A stretch of DNA of 64,000 nt from Haloimpatiens lingqiaonensis (GCF_044502415.1 NZ_CP172402.1); one strand, 5' to 3'; positions 53,574 through 63,532 are shown, counted from the first letter of the stretch. Notes: a model not told the origin generated them from the sequence alone. Made by a program: numbers and translations.

Positions 53574-55038
53574 CTTTAGTTCTGCAAAATAAAAAGTCAA
53601 ATTGGTAATGCTACCAAAAAATAAATATGGCACACCGACGGTTTCCGTGATATATAAAAGTTATTACTCAATTAATCACACGGGAGGTTGTCAGTATGCC
53701 AAATAAATTTACTAACCATATTATATCCATAAATGATGAACTTTACAATTATTTAAATGATGTAAACTATGGAATGAATAAGCCACAATTTCATCATTTA
53801 ACCACTATTATTGATGGATTAATAAACTTAGATGGCACAAAATCCTTATTAAAAGTTTCAGAGCATATATTAACTGCTAAAAGCAGCAGTTCTATATATA
53901 GATTTTTGAGTCACTCTAAATGGGACGATAGTCTCATTGATAGAAATCGTATTAATTATCTAAATTTGCATTTTAATAAACTCATAAAGCCAAAATCCGT
54001 AGGATTTCTGGTGATAGATGATACTGTGAATCCTAAGACTCAAGCAAAGAAAATGCAAGGCTTAAGCTACAATCACTGCCATACAGAAGGCAAAACTCTT
54101 TGGTCTCACTGTGTTGTTACCTCTAATTTTGTTGCAGGGGATATGTCTATCCCTTTAAACTACAAGCCTTATTTAAATGAAGAAAACTGTAAAAAACACA
54201 ATAAAACTTTTATGGGCAAAACAGATATAGCTTTAGATTTTATTAGCTCTTTTGAAAAACCCACTAACTGTGACAAAATATATTGTCTTGTTGACAGTTG
54301 GTATACAAGCGAAAAGCTAATCGAAGGTTCTCTGCTAAAAGGTTTTAACCTCATTGGTGCTTTGAAATCTAACAGAAAAATCTCTCCATTAGGAATCACA
54401 ATGCAAATTAAAGAATTTGCTAAATATATAAATCCAGCTACCTTAGATGTAGTTACCATCGAAGGAACTGAGTATAGAGTATATAGATACGAAGGTAAAG
54501 TTTCAAAGTTTGAAAACGCAACAGCGTTAATTTGCTATGAAGTTGATGGAGATACTTTCAAAGACCCTGTGTATCTAATGTCTACAGATGTAGAACTTAG
54601 CAACGAAACTATAATAAAATACTATCTAAAAAGATGGAGCATTGAAACGAACTACAAATATCTTAAAACACATTTAGGCTTTGACCAATATAAGGTTCAA
54701 GGTATACTCTCTATAGAGAGATACTTTCTGCTTACATTCTTAGCAATCAATTTTCTAGAAATTTATAGGTTGCATCATCTTAAGGAGCTTCAGACCATTG
54801 GCGACACTATAAAATCTGTTAAAAGCCTAGCGGCTAAAGAATTAGTGCATTTTATTTATGAGCAAGCTAAAAACAATGTACCCATAGAATTAATACTTGA
54901 TGAGCTGAAATTAGCTTCTTAGAAAAATTTTCAAGTTATTTATAGGACAAATATAGTGTGAAACACTGTAACTATATTCCTGTCAAGGAATTTGAATCTA
55001 CAATTGGTATTTCAACTTCTTAAATTAAAGAAGTTAAG
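53574..55038 (+). mobile_element. insertion sequence, copy 3 (1465 bp)
   Basis: Same ends and length as copies 1 and 2. The target duplication is TTAAAA (six bases, 53568-53573 and 55039-55044). It is inserted in intergenic DNA upstream of the LevR-type gene. Confidence 0.93.
53696..54922 (+). CDS. DDE transposase (IS4/IS701-like), IS copy 3
   Basis: 408 residues, differing from copies 1 and 2 by one residue (Glu to Gln in HLGFDQYKVQ) and at least one silent change near 54715. The catalytic D-D-E segments are unchanged, so the element is probably still functional. The near-identity shows recent spread. Confidence 0.93.
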   Translation: MPNKFTNHIISINDELYNYLNDVNYGMNKPQFHHLTTIIDGLINLDGTKSLLKVSEHILTAKSSSSIYRFLSHSKWDDSLIDRNRINYLNLHFNKLIKPKSVGFLVIDDTVNPKTQAKKMQGLSYNHCHTEGKTLWSHCVVTSNFVAGDMSIPLNYKPYLNEENCKKHNKTFMGKTDIALDFISSFEKPTNCDKIYCLVDSWYTSEKLIEGSLLKGFNLIGALKSNRKISPLGITMQIKEFAKYINPATLDVVTIEGTEYRVYRYEGKVSKFENATALICYEVDGDTFKDPVYLMSTDVELSNETIIKYYLKRWSIETNYKYLKTHLGFDQYKVQGILSIERYFLLTFLAINFLEIYRLHHLKELQTIGDTIKSVKSLAAKELVHFIYEQAKNNVPIELILDELKLAS

Positions 55039-55270
55039 TTAAAAGCTATCCCAAATGAAAAACACAAATTAACAGTAAAATAATATTAATTCAGTTATGA
55101 ATTGCTGACTAATATTTAAAATGTATCAATACAACAAGTATTATAGTAAAATTAAATTGTATAAGTAAAATTATATTATTTAGGTAAAAGTATATTATAT
55201 GTGGTAACACCAAAATTAAATTTTACAGAAAATGACCCAAAACTTCAGTGATTTGTGTGGGTTAAATTGA

Positions 55271-55400
55271 TCCGATGACTACCTGCCGTAACACTCCCAC
55301 TTCTAAAAAAGTGGAAGTTAACGGCAGCTACGTCCCTGGATAACGATCTCTAACCTTCAGATGGAGTAAAAACTCCATCTGAAGGTTAGAGCTCTGTTTA
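55271..55400 (+). repeat. 130-bp double-hairpin repeat, copy 6
   Basis: Full-length unit (TCCGATGACT ... GCTCTGTTTA), with CTCCATCTGAAGGTTAGAG at the second hairpin. It is 60 bases before the LevR-type gene and probably in its leader. Confidence 0.9.
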
Positions 55401-55459
55401 TAATATGTAAATATAAAACTTACTGGGTTATGATTATTGTAACGAAAGAAGGTGAACAT

Positions 55460-58237
55460 ATGAAAAGAATAGATAAGATATACAATTATGTAAAGGAAAA
55501 ATCAGAGAATGTATCTATGGATAAGCTTAAGGAAATAGGGGGATTTAGTGCTCAGGAAATAGGAGAGGATCTAAATATACTTAGAAATAATGCCAGCAAG
55601 GAATTAAATGAACTTTGCAGAATGAGAAAATTAATAAAAATAAAGGGAAGGCCTGTATTGTATTTTCATAGAAATAGTCTTGAAAATTTAATACAAAAGA
55701 AAATACCAGAGGAAATTTTGGAATTAGAAAATATAAGTGAAATAACAGGGAAATATGAAGCAAACCAGGAGATATCGCCTTTTCACTATCTTATAGGAGC
55801 AGAAAACAGCCTTAAGAATCAGATAGAACAGGCTAAGGCAGCAATACTGTATCCTCCCAATGGATTGCACACTCTTATAGTGGGTCAAACTGGAGTTGGA
55901 AAAACACTGTTTGCCAATATGATGTATAACTATGCTAGATATATAGATAAATTATCTAAGGATGCGCCTTTTGTAGTTTTTAACTGCGCAGACTATTATA
56001 ACAATCCGCAGTTATTATTATCCCATATATTTGGACATATTAAAGGAGCATTTACTGGGGCTGATACAGAGAAGCAAGGCTTGGTGGAAAAGGCCAATGG
56101 GGGAATACTGTTTTTAGATGAAATTCACAGATTGCCACCAGAAGGGCAGGAAATGTTATTTTATTTCATGGACACAGGCACCTACAACAAATTAGGGGAA
56201 ACAGAGAGAAAAAGAAAGGCCAATGTTTTCATAATAGGAGCCACTACAGAAGATCCTGCCTCAGCACTTTTAAAAACATTTATAAGAAGAATCCCAATAA
56301 CTATCACCATACCGAATTTTGATGAAAGGCCTATGGAAGATAAGGTAGACATAATAAAGCACTTATTGTCTAATGAGGCGCATAGGGTGAATAAGGCCAT
56401 AAAGATAAGTTCAGAAGCAGTAAAGGCATTAATAGGCAGTACATCCTATGGAAATATAGGACAGCTTAAATCTAATATTCAGCTCATATGTGCAAAGGGC
56501 TTCTTAAACAGCATAAATACAGATAACTGTATAGAAATAGATTTTAAAACATTGCCAAACAACATTAAAAATGGGCTTATTTCCATGGGAGCTAGAAGAA
56601 AAGAATCAGAAGAGCTTTGGAGACTAGTGCCAAGTCATTTGGTTATAACACCTCAAGGCTACAAAGAACTTATAGAAGAGGATCCTTACGAACCTCCATT
56701 TAACCTTTATAAAATAATTGAGGATAAAGCCGCGGTGCTAAGAGAAGAGGGCATGGACAATGAAAGCATAAACAAATTTATAACCACAGATATAAATGTA
56801 CATATTAAATGTTTTTATGATAAATTTAAGACAGATGGGAAAAATAGAGAGAGAATATTAAAAATTGTTGATAATGACATACTTGCATTTGCAGAAGAAG
56901 TTCAAAAGGTGGCAGAGGAAAGATTAAATAGAAAATTTACTGATAGATTTTTATATGCATTAAGCCTTCATTTAAGTGCATTCTTCAATAGAATACAGAA
57001 AAAAACAGAACTTAAACACACTAATGTGGACAGCATAGTTGAGGATAATCCTAAGGAATACAAGGTTGCAGTAGAAGTAAAAACCATGATAGAGGAAAGA
57101 TTTAAAATTAAAGTTCCAAAGCCTGAGGTCATGTACTTAACGTTGCTTTTAAGTTCTGCAGGAGACACTACAAACACGGGCAGGGTTGCAGTAATAGTGG
57201 CAGCTCACGGCAATAGCACTGCTAGCAGCATGGTGGGTGTAGTCAAAAAGCTTTTGGAGGATGAAAATGTAGAGGCTATAGATATGCCCCTAGAAGTAAG
57301 TCCAAAAGAAATTTTAGAGAAGATCACTGAAAAGGTAAAGGAAAGGGAGAGAGGCAAGGGGGCATTGATACTAGTAGACATGGGGTCACTTACAGGGTTT
57401 GGAAGCATTATTACTGAAAAAACAGGTATAGAAACTAGAACCTTAGAAATGGTGTCTACTCCTTTAGTTTTAGAAGCTGTTAGAAAATCAAGTATATTTG
57501 AAATGGACTTAGATAGTATATACAATTCTTTAAAGGATTTTAAGGGATACACAAGTCAAATTGAAGAAAAAGTTAAACCTGGTGAAGGGGTAATAGTAAC
57601 ACTATGCACCACAGGAGAAGGAGCTGCCCTAAAGCTTAAAAAGCTGGTGGAGGATATTGTACGCAATGTATCAGAAAAACCAGTAAAAATAGTACCTATA
57701 GGTATTAAAAACATGAAGGAAGATTTGGATAAAATAGCAGAGGAACAGCCTATTTTAGCAACAGTAGGTGCAATAAATCCTAAAATAGAAGCACCCTTCA
57801 TATCGCTGGAGAATTTAATTAATGGAGATGGAGAAAATATAATTAAAAATATAGTAAGAGGTCATAATAAGCAAGATAAGGGGCATGAGCAGCAAAATAT
57901 AGTAGTTAAAGAGCTATGTGAAGATAGTTTGAAGCAGTTTTTAACCTACTTAAATCCAGAAAAGATTATTAGTGTATTAATAGAGTTTGTAAGTGTATTA
58001 GAAAAAAGTTTTGAAAAAGAGTTTTCAAATTCTATGAAAATTAGATTGATGCTTCACACGGCTTGTGCTTTGGAGAGAATGGTTATAAAGGATGGGTTGG
58101 AATACAAATATGACAAGGAAAAAATCCATAGGGATATGCTTAAAGTAGTAAAAGGTGCTTGTGATATTTTTAAAGAAAAGCTAAATATACAGCTAACGGA
58201 AGATGAAATTTATTATATAGTTGAGATGTTTATGTAG
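55460..58237 (+). CDS. levR: sigma-54-dependent PTS activator, LevR type
   Basis: About 925 residues. An N-terminal winged helix is followed by an AAA+ sigma-54 activation domain (Walker A GQTGVGKT near 140, the GAFTGA loop near 200, LFLDEIHRLP for Walker B). Two PRD domains flank an EIIA-Man-like domain (VAVIVAAHGNSTASS near 575 with the phospho-His). It should activate the man-type PTS operon that follows when the sugar is present. ATG 55460 has AGAAGGTGAAC upstream. An upstream ATG at 55430 lacks such a site. Confidence 0.93.
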   Translation: MKRIDKIYNYVKEKSENVSMDKLKEIGGFSAQEIGEDLNILRNNASKELNELCRMRKLIKIKGRPVLYFHRNSLENLIQKKIPEEILELENISEITGKYEANQEISPFHYLIGAENSLKNQIEQAKAAILYPPNGLHTLIVGQTGVGKTLFANMMYNYARYIDKLSKDAPFVVFNCADYYNNPQLLLSHIFGHIKGAFTGADTEKQGLVEKANGGILFLDEIHRLPPEGQEMLFYFMDTGTYNKLGETERKRKANVFIIGATTEDPASALLKTFIRRIPITITIPNFDERPMEDKVDIIKHLLSNEAHRVNKAIKISSEAVKALIGSTSYGNIGQLKSNIQLICAKGFLNSINTDNCIEIDFKTLPNNIKNGLISMGARRKESEELWRLVPSHLVITPQGYKELIEEDPYEPPFNLYKIIEDKAAVLREEGMDNESINKFITTDINVHIKCFYDKFKTDGKNRERILKIVDNDILAFAEEVQKVAEERLNRKFTDRFLYALSLHLSAFFNRIQKKTELKHTNVDSIVEDNPKEYKVAVEVKTMIEERFKIKVPKPEVMYLTLLLSSAGDTTNTGRVAVIVAAHGNSTASSMVGVVKKLLEDENVEAIDMPLEVSPKEILEKITEKVKERERGKGALILVDMGSLTGFGSIITEKTGIETRTLEMVSTPLVLEAVRKSSIFEMDLDSIYNSLKDFKGYTSQIEEKVKPGEGVIVTLCTTGEGAALKLKKLVEDIVRNVSEKPVKIVPIGIKNMKEDLDKIAEEQPILATVGAINPKIEAPFISLENLINGDGENIIKNIVRGHNKQDKGHEQQNIVVKELCEDSLKQFLTYLNPEKIISVLIEFVSVLEKSFEKEFSNSMKIRLMLHTACALERMVIKDGLEYKYDKEKIHRDMLKVVKGACDIFKEKLNIQLTEDEIYYIVEMFM

Positions 58238-58441
58238 TTTTATAGTTTATCTATAAAGCTAGGTTTGTCTATAAAGCTATTTATGTATTTCAGAGGATGC
58301 ACCATTGCTTATGTGGATGATAATTTACTTAATAAGGTAATTAGACAGTATTAATATATGTTTATAGTGGGTTAAAGGATTACAAAAGTGTATTCAAATT
58401 TAAAATAGTGTATTAAAGGTAAAAAATAATAAAAAAATTGA

Positions 58442-58488
58442 CGTCGCTAGGTTATGACTTTCAAGGGTTTTAGCAAGCGGCGTTTTTT
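58442..58488 (+). terminator. possible terminator of levR
   Basis: ACGTCGCTA and TAGCAAGCGGCGT form an imperfect stem with TTTTTT after it. It lies just before the sigma-54 promoter. Confidence 0.4.
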
Positions 58489-58500
58489 GATACACTTTTT

Positions 58501-58516
58501 TGGCACAGACTTTGCT
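58501..58516 (+). promoter_or_regulatory. sigma-54 promoter of the PTS operon
   Basis: TGGCAC (58501-58506), five bases, TTGCT (58512-58516). It matches the -24/-12 consensus with correct GG-to-GC spacing and lies about 250 bases before the first PTS gene. Confidence 0.9.
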
Positions 58517-58539
58517 ATAAATATATGCGTAAGAGTGAA

Positions 58540-58605
58540 GTGAGAATTAAGAATTAATAATTAAGAATTAAGAATTGACAGTTGACAATTGACAATGAAT
58601 GAGCA
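58540..58605. repeat. heptamer array in the PTS leader
   Basis: AATTAAG units change in register into AATTGAC/AGTTGAC units. It lies between the sigma-54 promoter and the EIIA gene, so it is transcribed. Confidence 0.8.
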
Positions 58606-58767
58606 AACTCGAAATTCCTACGGAATTTTAATATTTAATTTAAATTTTACATTTTAAATTAAAAATGCTTGTTGATTTAAGGTAGAAATTAAAATTTATG
58701 CGTGGAAATTATTGGTAGATAAAAACAGTAAGTTTTAAAATAAAGTGTATGTAAAGGAGGAGAAGTT

Positions 58768-59187
58768 GTGGTAGCTATAATAATAGGAACTCATGGAAAT
58801 TTTTCAGAGGAATTAGTTAAATCATCAGAAATGATTTTTGGTCAACAAGAAAATGTTGGATATGTAACTTTTAAACCAGGTGAGGGCTCTGATGACCTTA
58901 TGGATAAATATACGAAGCTTTTAAACAAATTAGATACTGAGGATGGAGTACTTTTCTTGGTAGACCTTTTTGGAGGAAGTCCATTTAATGCAGCAAGTAG
59001 AATTGCTATAGGAAAAGAAAATATGGATATAATAACAGGTGTAAATTTACCAATGCTTTTAGAAGTTTATGGTTCAAGAAGTTTTTCTAATCTGCAGGAA
59101 TTAGTTAATATAGCTAAGAATAGCGGAGTGGAAAGCATTAAGGCTTTTAAAGAAATAATGAATTCACAAGAGGAGGATGATCTATAA
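58768..59187 (+). CDS. PTS mannose-family EIIA component
   Basis: 139 residues beginning MVAIIIGTHGNFSEELVKSS. His10 in GTHGN is the expected phosphorylated residue. The LVDLFGGSPFNAAS segment near 74-87 is typical of the EIIA-Man fold. It accepts phosphate from HPr in the cytoplasm. GTG start follows AAAGGAGGAG. Its stop overlaps the start of EIIB (ATGA-like overlap), so the two are coupled. Confidence 0.93.
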   Translation: MVAIIIGTHGNFSEELVKSSEMIFGQQENVGYVTFKPGEGSDDLMDKYTKLLNKLDTEDGVLFLVDLFGGSPFNAASRIAIGKENMDIITGVNLPMLLEVYGSRSFSNLQELVNIAKNSGVESIKAFKEIMNSQEEDDL

Positions 59188-59669
59188 TGAATATTGTATT
59201 AGCGAGAATAGACGACAGATTAATTCACGGCCAGGTGGCAACTATATGGACAAAAGAAACTAAATGTTCAAGAATAATAGTTTGCAACGATGATGTGGCT
59301 CAAGATGAAATAAGAAAAACCCTTTTAACACAGGTGGCGCCTCCAGGAATAAAGGCACACGTGGTAGATTTAGCAAAAGCAGTTAGAGTTTACAACAACC
59401 CTAAATATGAAAATGACAGAGTTATGTTTCTTTTCACAAATCCATCAGATGTTTTAACTTTAGTTGAAAATGGAGTGGATATAAAAAGCGTAAACATAGG
59501 CGGTATGTCTTTCAAAGAAGGAAAGAAAAAAATAACAGGAGCAGTTTCTGTAAATGATGAGGATGTAGATGCATTTAAAAAGCTTAATGAAAGAGGAATA
59601 GAGCTTGAAATAAGAAAAGTTGCTACAGATTCAAAAGCTGACATAATGCCATTAATAGAAAAACTTTAA
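59187..59669 (+). CDS. PTS mannose/sorbose-family EIIB component
   Basis: 160 residues with ARIDDRLIHGQVATIWTKET. His14 is the phosphorylation site (RLIHGQV). It takes phosphate from EIIA and passes it to the sugar. AGAGGAGGATG site precedes the ATG. Its last codons and stop are the first unit of a 14-bp tandem repeat. Confidence 0.93.
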   Translation: MNIVLARIDDRLIHGQVATIWTKETKCSRIIVCNDDVAQDEIRKTLLTQVAPPGIKAHVVDLAKAVRVYNNPKYENDRVMFLFTNPSDVLTLVENGVDIKSVNIGGMSFKEGKKKITGAVSVNDEDVDAFKKLNERGIELEIRKVATDSKADIMPLIEKL

Positions 59670-59741
59670 TAGAAAAACTTTAATAAAAAAATTTTAATAG
59701 AAGAAATTTAATAAAAAAACTTTAGTAGAAAAATTTTAATA
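59658..59741. repeat. 14-bp tandem repeat, six units
   Basis: Six units like GAAAAACTTTAATA starting inside the EIIB gene (59658) and running through its stop codon. Confidence 0.85.
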
Positions 59742-59810
59742 AAGGTATATTTGATAGCTTAGTTCTGTATTTCCTTATACAGTACAAAATATGCATCACA
59801 AGATTAAAAA

Positions 59811-59846
59811 ATAACTTCATAATATGCCCCCATATTATGAAGTTAT
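59811..59846 (+). other. perfect 16-bp hairpin between EIIB and EIIC genes
   Basis: ATAACTTCATAATATG and CATATTATGAAGTTAT with a CCCC loop, no T-tract after it. Probably an mRNA processing or stability element that sets the ratio of EIIAB to EIICD. The rest of the gap has no gene. Confidence 0.6.
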
Positions 59847-60022
59847 GCTGAATAAAGTAATGGTTTTCACCATATGCCAAATAAATTGTACAATTAAGTT
59901 TATAAATAGTCAAATTTATGAAAAATATTAATGTGTAAAGGTTTTTACCACATATGTAACATGTGAAATTTAACATAAAAATAATTAAAAAGTAAATTCA
60001 AAATTAAAAGGAGGGCTAAATA

Positions 60023-60838
60023 ATGGAAATTAGCACTATACAAATTATATTGGTATTTATAGTTGCATGTATTGCTGGTATGGGCAGCGTTTTAGATGAA
60101 TTCCAAACTCATAGACCACTAGTGGCATGTACGTTAATAGGACTTATATTAGGAGACTTAAAAACAGGTGTTATAATAGGTGGAACTCTTGAAATGATGG
60201 CATTAGGCTGGATGAACGTAGGAGCAGCCATGGCACCAGATGCAGCCCTTGCAAGTATTATTTCCACTATAATAGTTATAGCAGGAAAACAAAGCATAGG
60301 AGCTGGTATAGCAGTAGCTATTCCAATAGCAGCTGCAGGACAAGTATTGACTATATTTGCAAGAACTTTAACAGTTATATTCCAGCACAGAGCTGACAAA
60401 TACGCTGAAGAGGGAAATCTTGCGGGAATAGATAGATGTCATATAGGGGCATTACTAATACAGGCATTGCGTGTTGCAATACCATCACTTTTAGTAGCTA
60501 TGTTCGTTGGAACAAATGTAGTTCAAAACATGCTTAATGCGATACCAGATTGGATCACTGGAGGACTTGGAGTTGCCGGTGGATTTATAGTAGTTGTTGG
60601 ATATGCCATGGTTATAAACATGATGGAAGCAAAATACTTAATGCCATTCTTCTTCTTAGGATTTGTAGTGGCAGCATTTACAAACTTCAACCTAGTTGCA
60701 CTAGGAATTTTAGGAACAGTATTTGCGATAGTATATATTCAATTAAATCCAAAATACAGCAAGGTAGAAGTAGCTGCAGCACCAGCAGGAGCTGTACAAT
60801 CAGATTTAGATGATGATTTAGATGATGAGTTAGATTAG
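60023..60838 (+). CDS. PTS mannose/sorbose-family EIIC component
   Basis: 271 residues with about eight to nine helices of the EIIC-Man/Sor type: MEISTIQIILVFIVACIAGM, GSVLDEFQTHRPLVACTLIG and a GGTLEMMALGWMNVGAAMAP stretch near 55-74. It forms the sugar channel with EIID. The C-terminal tail is acidic (DLDDDLDDELD). An AAAGGAGGGC site precedes the ATG. Confidence 0.93.
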   Translation: MEISTIQIILVFIVACIAGMGSVLDEFQTHRPLVACTLIGLILGDLKTGVIIGGTLEMMALGWMNVGAAMAPDAALASIISTIIVIAGKQSIGAGIAVAIPIAAAGQVLTIFARTLTVIFQHRADKYAEEGNLAGIDRCHIGALLIQALRVAIPSLLVAMFVGTNVVQNMLNAIPDWITGGLGVAGGFIVVVGYAMVINMMEAKYLMPFFFLGFVVAAFTNFNLVALGILGTVFAIVYIQLNPKYSKVEVAAAPAGAVQSDLDDDLDDELD

Positions 60839-60855
60839 GAAGAGGAGGGATTAGA

Positions 60856-61692
60856 ATGGAAAAGTATAAGGATTTAGAAAAGAAAATAACTAAAAAAGAT
60901 CGTATAAATATGTTCATTCGTTCAAACTTCCACCAAGGTTCTTGGAACTTTGAAAGAATGCAGGCTTTAGGATATTGTTTTTCAATGATACCAATAATAA
61001 AAAGGTTATACAAAGGTGAAGATAGAAAGAAAGCATTAAAAAGACACTTGGAATTCTTCAACACTCAACCATTCGTAACAGCTCCAATTCTTGGAGTTAC
61101 AGCAGCTATGGAAGAGCAAAGAGCTAATGGTGCTGACATAGACGATGGTGTTATAAACGGTGTAAAAATAGGACTTATGGGACCTTTGGCAGGAGTTGGT
61201 GACCCAATATTCTGGGGAACTTTAAGACCAGTAGTAGCAGCACTTGGTGCATCTTTAGCTATGGGTGGAAGCATACTTGGACCTTTACTATTCTTCGTGC
61301 TATTTAATGTTATTCGTTTAGGATTTAGATGGTATGGAATAGAATATGGATACAAAAAGGGTACTGATATAGTTAAAGACATGGGTGGTAACAGACTTCA
61401 GAAGTTAACAGAAGGAGCTTCAATACTTGGATTATTTGTAATGGGAGCTTTAGTAAGTAAGTGGACTACTGTAAACATTCCATTGGTTATATCAGAGATA
61501 ACTAACCAAAAGGGTGAAGTGGTTACAACTACAGTTCAAAGTATACTAGATCAGCTATTACCAGGACTAGTACCATTACTATTAACATTCTTATGTATGA
61601 AACTTCTAAAGAAAAAGGTAAATCCAATTTGGATTATATTCGGATTATTTGCAATAGGTATAATAGGATTTAAATTTGGCTTGTTAAAATAG
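60856..61692 (+). CDS. PTS mannose/sorbose-family EIID component
   Basis: 278 residues of EIID-Man type: MFIRSNFHQGSWNFERMQAL near 20-40, the conserved EEQRANG and GLMGPLAGVGDPIFWGTLRP near 105-124, and a C-terminal pair of membrane helices. It works with EIIC for sugar transport. AAGAGGAGGG site upstream. Last gene of the operon, and a terminator follows. Confidence 0.94.
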   Translation: MEKYKDLEKKITKKDRINMFIRSNFHQGSWNFERMQALGYCFSMIPIIKRLYKGEDRKKALKRHLEFFNTQPFVTAPILGVTAAMEEQRANGADIDDGVINGVKIGLMGPLAGVGDPIFWGTLRPVVAALGASLAMGGSILGPLLFFVLFNVIRLGFRWYGIEYGYKKGTDIVKDMGGNRLQKLTEGASILGLFVMGALVSKWTTVNIPLVISEITNQKGEVVTTTVQSILDQLLPGLVPLLLTFLCMKLLKKKVNPIWIIFGLFAIGIIGFKFGLLK

Positions 61693-61703
61693 TCAATAAT
61701 TTT

Positions 61704-61742
61704 AAAAAGGGGCTAGAAGTAAAATTCTTGCCCCTTTTTTCA
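61704..61742 (+). terminator. terminator of the PTS operon
   Basis: AAAAAGGGGC, a loop and GCCCCTTTTTT. Confidence 0.92.
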
Positions 61743-61778
61743 TAGAGTATTGAATATCCATGATCAAAGCACAAAAGG

Positions 61779-62054
61779 GTACAATGTGGTGGAATTATGA
61801 AATTTCTCTTCCATGACTTGCATAAAAGCTCGAAACAATAAATTTAATTTAAGAAATTCTAATCTTTTAGCCATATAAAGTTATCTAACGCTCACATTCA
61901 GCGTCCTGCCTCAGGTTCGCTAGCCTGGCGTCCTTGCCAGGCTTACGATAATTTTATCTGTCTAAAAGAAGAATTTCTAAAATTAAATTTAAATAGTTTC
62001 TTTGCTTTTATGCAAGTCATTACAGAGAAATTTCATAATTCAAGTAATGTAATA
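61779..62054. repeat. large imperfect palindrome B (about 276 bp)
   Basis: Outer 18-bp arms are perfect (GAATTATGAAATTTCTCT at 61792-61809 and complement at 62024-62041). Inward blocks such as GACTTGCATAAAAGC and AGAAATTCT recur in complement. The centre holds GC-rich stems (GCCTGGCG/CCTTGCCAGGC). It has the same architecture as palindrome A but a different sequence. Confidence 0.85.
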
Positions 62055-62238
62055 CCGGTTGAGGATAATCGTATGCATTAGTACTAATTGTCATAGATTA
62101 TTCTAGGGTTTTGGTAAAAGTTTTGTGATAAAATAATATAATGGTATTATAGAAGACAGCATAGCTGAGTAATATTTTAAGAAGAAATAAATGATAAAAC
62201 AGTGCAATGTTATTATAGAGGTAATAGGGAGTGATATT

Positions 62239-63231
62239 ATGTATCCATTAAAATTTGAAAATTTATATTATGAAAAAATATGGGGAGGAAGGGATTTGGA
62301 AGAGTTTAGAGATAACCTTCCAGAAGGCAATATAGGTGAAAGCTGGGATATAGCTTGTCATAAAAATGGCATTAGTGTAGCAGCTAATGGAAAATTTAAA
62401 GGAATGAAATTAGATGAAATTATAGATAAATACGGAGAAAAAATTATAGGAACAAAGATAAATAAGGAGTGGTTTCCTCTTTTAATAAAGCTTATAAACG
62501 CTAAAGATAAGCTATCTGTGCAGGTGCATCCAAACGATGATTATGCAAAAGATAAAGAAGGGGAAATGGGAAAAACAGAGGTTTGGTATGTGGTAGAAGC
62601 CTTTGAAGGAGCTAATTTAGTGGTAGGCACTAAGGAAAACTGTACCAAAGAACAATTTAAAAAAGCAGTGGAGGATGGCAATTTAGATAAATACATGAAC
62701 AGAATACCTGTTAAAAAAGGCGATGTTTACTTTGTAAAAAGCGGGCTTATTCATGCAATAGGAGAAGGGGTTATAATAGCCGAAATACAGCAAAATAGTG
62801 ACACTACATATAGAGTTTATGACTACAATAGGGGAAGAGAACTTCATATAGAAAAAGCTCTAGATGTTATAGACTTAAGCTTACAGGGAAAGAAAAGAAA
62901 TGGCATAAAAGTTGAAAAAGATGGATACGAAAAGACTTATTTATGTCTTTGCAAGGATTTCTCTTTAGAACTATACAATATAGAAAAACAATGCACAGAA
63001 AAAAGTGATGAGGAGAGATTTTTTGCCTTCACTTGCGTGGAAGGACAGGGAGAAATAGAATACGCTGGCCAAAAGGAGATTATAAGTAAAGGAGATAGTA
63101 TTTTGATACCTGCCTTTCTTGGGGAATACACATTAAAGGGTAAAATGAAACTTTTAAAAAGCTATCTTCCAAATATAGAGAAAGTAGAAAAACAAATTTT
63201 GCAAGAAATAGAATATAATGCAGTTAACTAA
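62239..63231 (+). CDS. manA: mannose-6-phosphate isomerase, class I
   Basis: About 330 residues. Zinc and substrate motifs of the type I isomerase: WGGRDL near 13, GESWDI near 35, KLINAKDKLSVQVHPNDDYA near 75-95, GKTEVWYVVEA near 100-110 and VKSGLIHAIGEGV near 160-172. It converts mannose-6-P to fructose-6-P, which fits the adjacent Man-type PTS. ATG 62239 follows AATAGGGAGTGA. ATG 62191 would add 16 unrelated residues. Confidence 0.95.
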   Translation: MYPLKFENLYYEKIWGGRDLEEFRDNLPEGNIGESWDIACHKNGISVAANGKFKGMKLDEIIDKYGEKIIGTKINKEWFPLLIKLINAKDKLSVQVHPNDDYAKDKEGEMGKTEVWYVVEAFEGANLVVGTKENCTKEQFKKAVEDGNLDKYMNRIPVKKGDVYFVKSGLIHAIGEGVIIAEIQQNSDTTYRVYDYNRGRELHIEKALDVIDLSLQGKKRNGIKVEKDGYEKTYLCLCKDFSLELYNIEKQCTEKSDEERFFAFTCVEGQGEIEYAGQKEIISKGDSILIPAFLGEYTLKGKMKLLKSYLPNIEKVEKQILQEIEYNAVN

Positions 63232-63234
63232 TAG

Positions 63235-63362
63235 CTAAGAAGTAAGAGGTAAGGATAAAACTCTAAGAGCTTTTTATAATTAATTTGTAAGTAATACTTC
63301 TTACCTTTTACCTCTTACCTTGTATAGTGTAGAACTTAAAATTTATATGCGAAAGTTCAGTG
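63235..63362. repeat. MITE-family fragment with heptamers
   Basis: AAGTAAG and CTTACCT units, then AGTGTAGAACTTAAAATTTA and ATGCGAAAGTTCAG, which is the complement of the left end of the MITE family. The other end is not seen. Confidence 0.65.
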
Positions 63363-63532
63363 AATAACTGGTAAATATAATGATGCACTAAAAAATAGAG
63401 ATAAAAGCTGAAAATGAATGGTATTTCCATAAAATTATGGGAAATCAAAGAAAAAGTATATTATGGAAATATTCAGAAAAATTCAAAAAGTGGTATAATG
63501 TAATAAAAGTATTTTATTTTGGAGGGGCCTAT

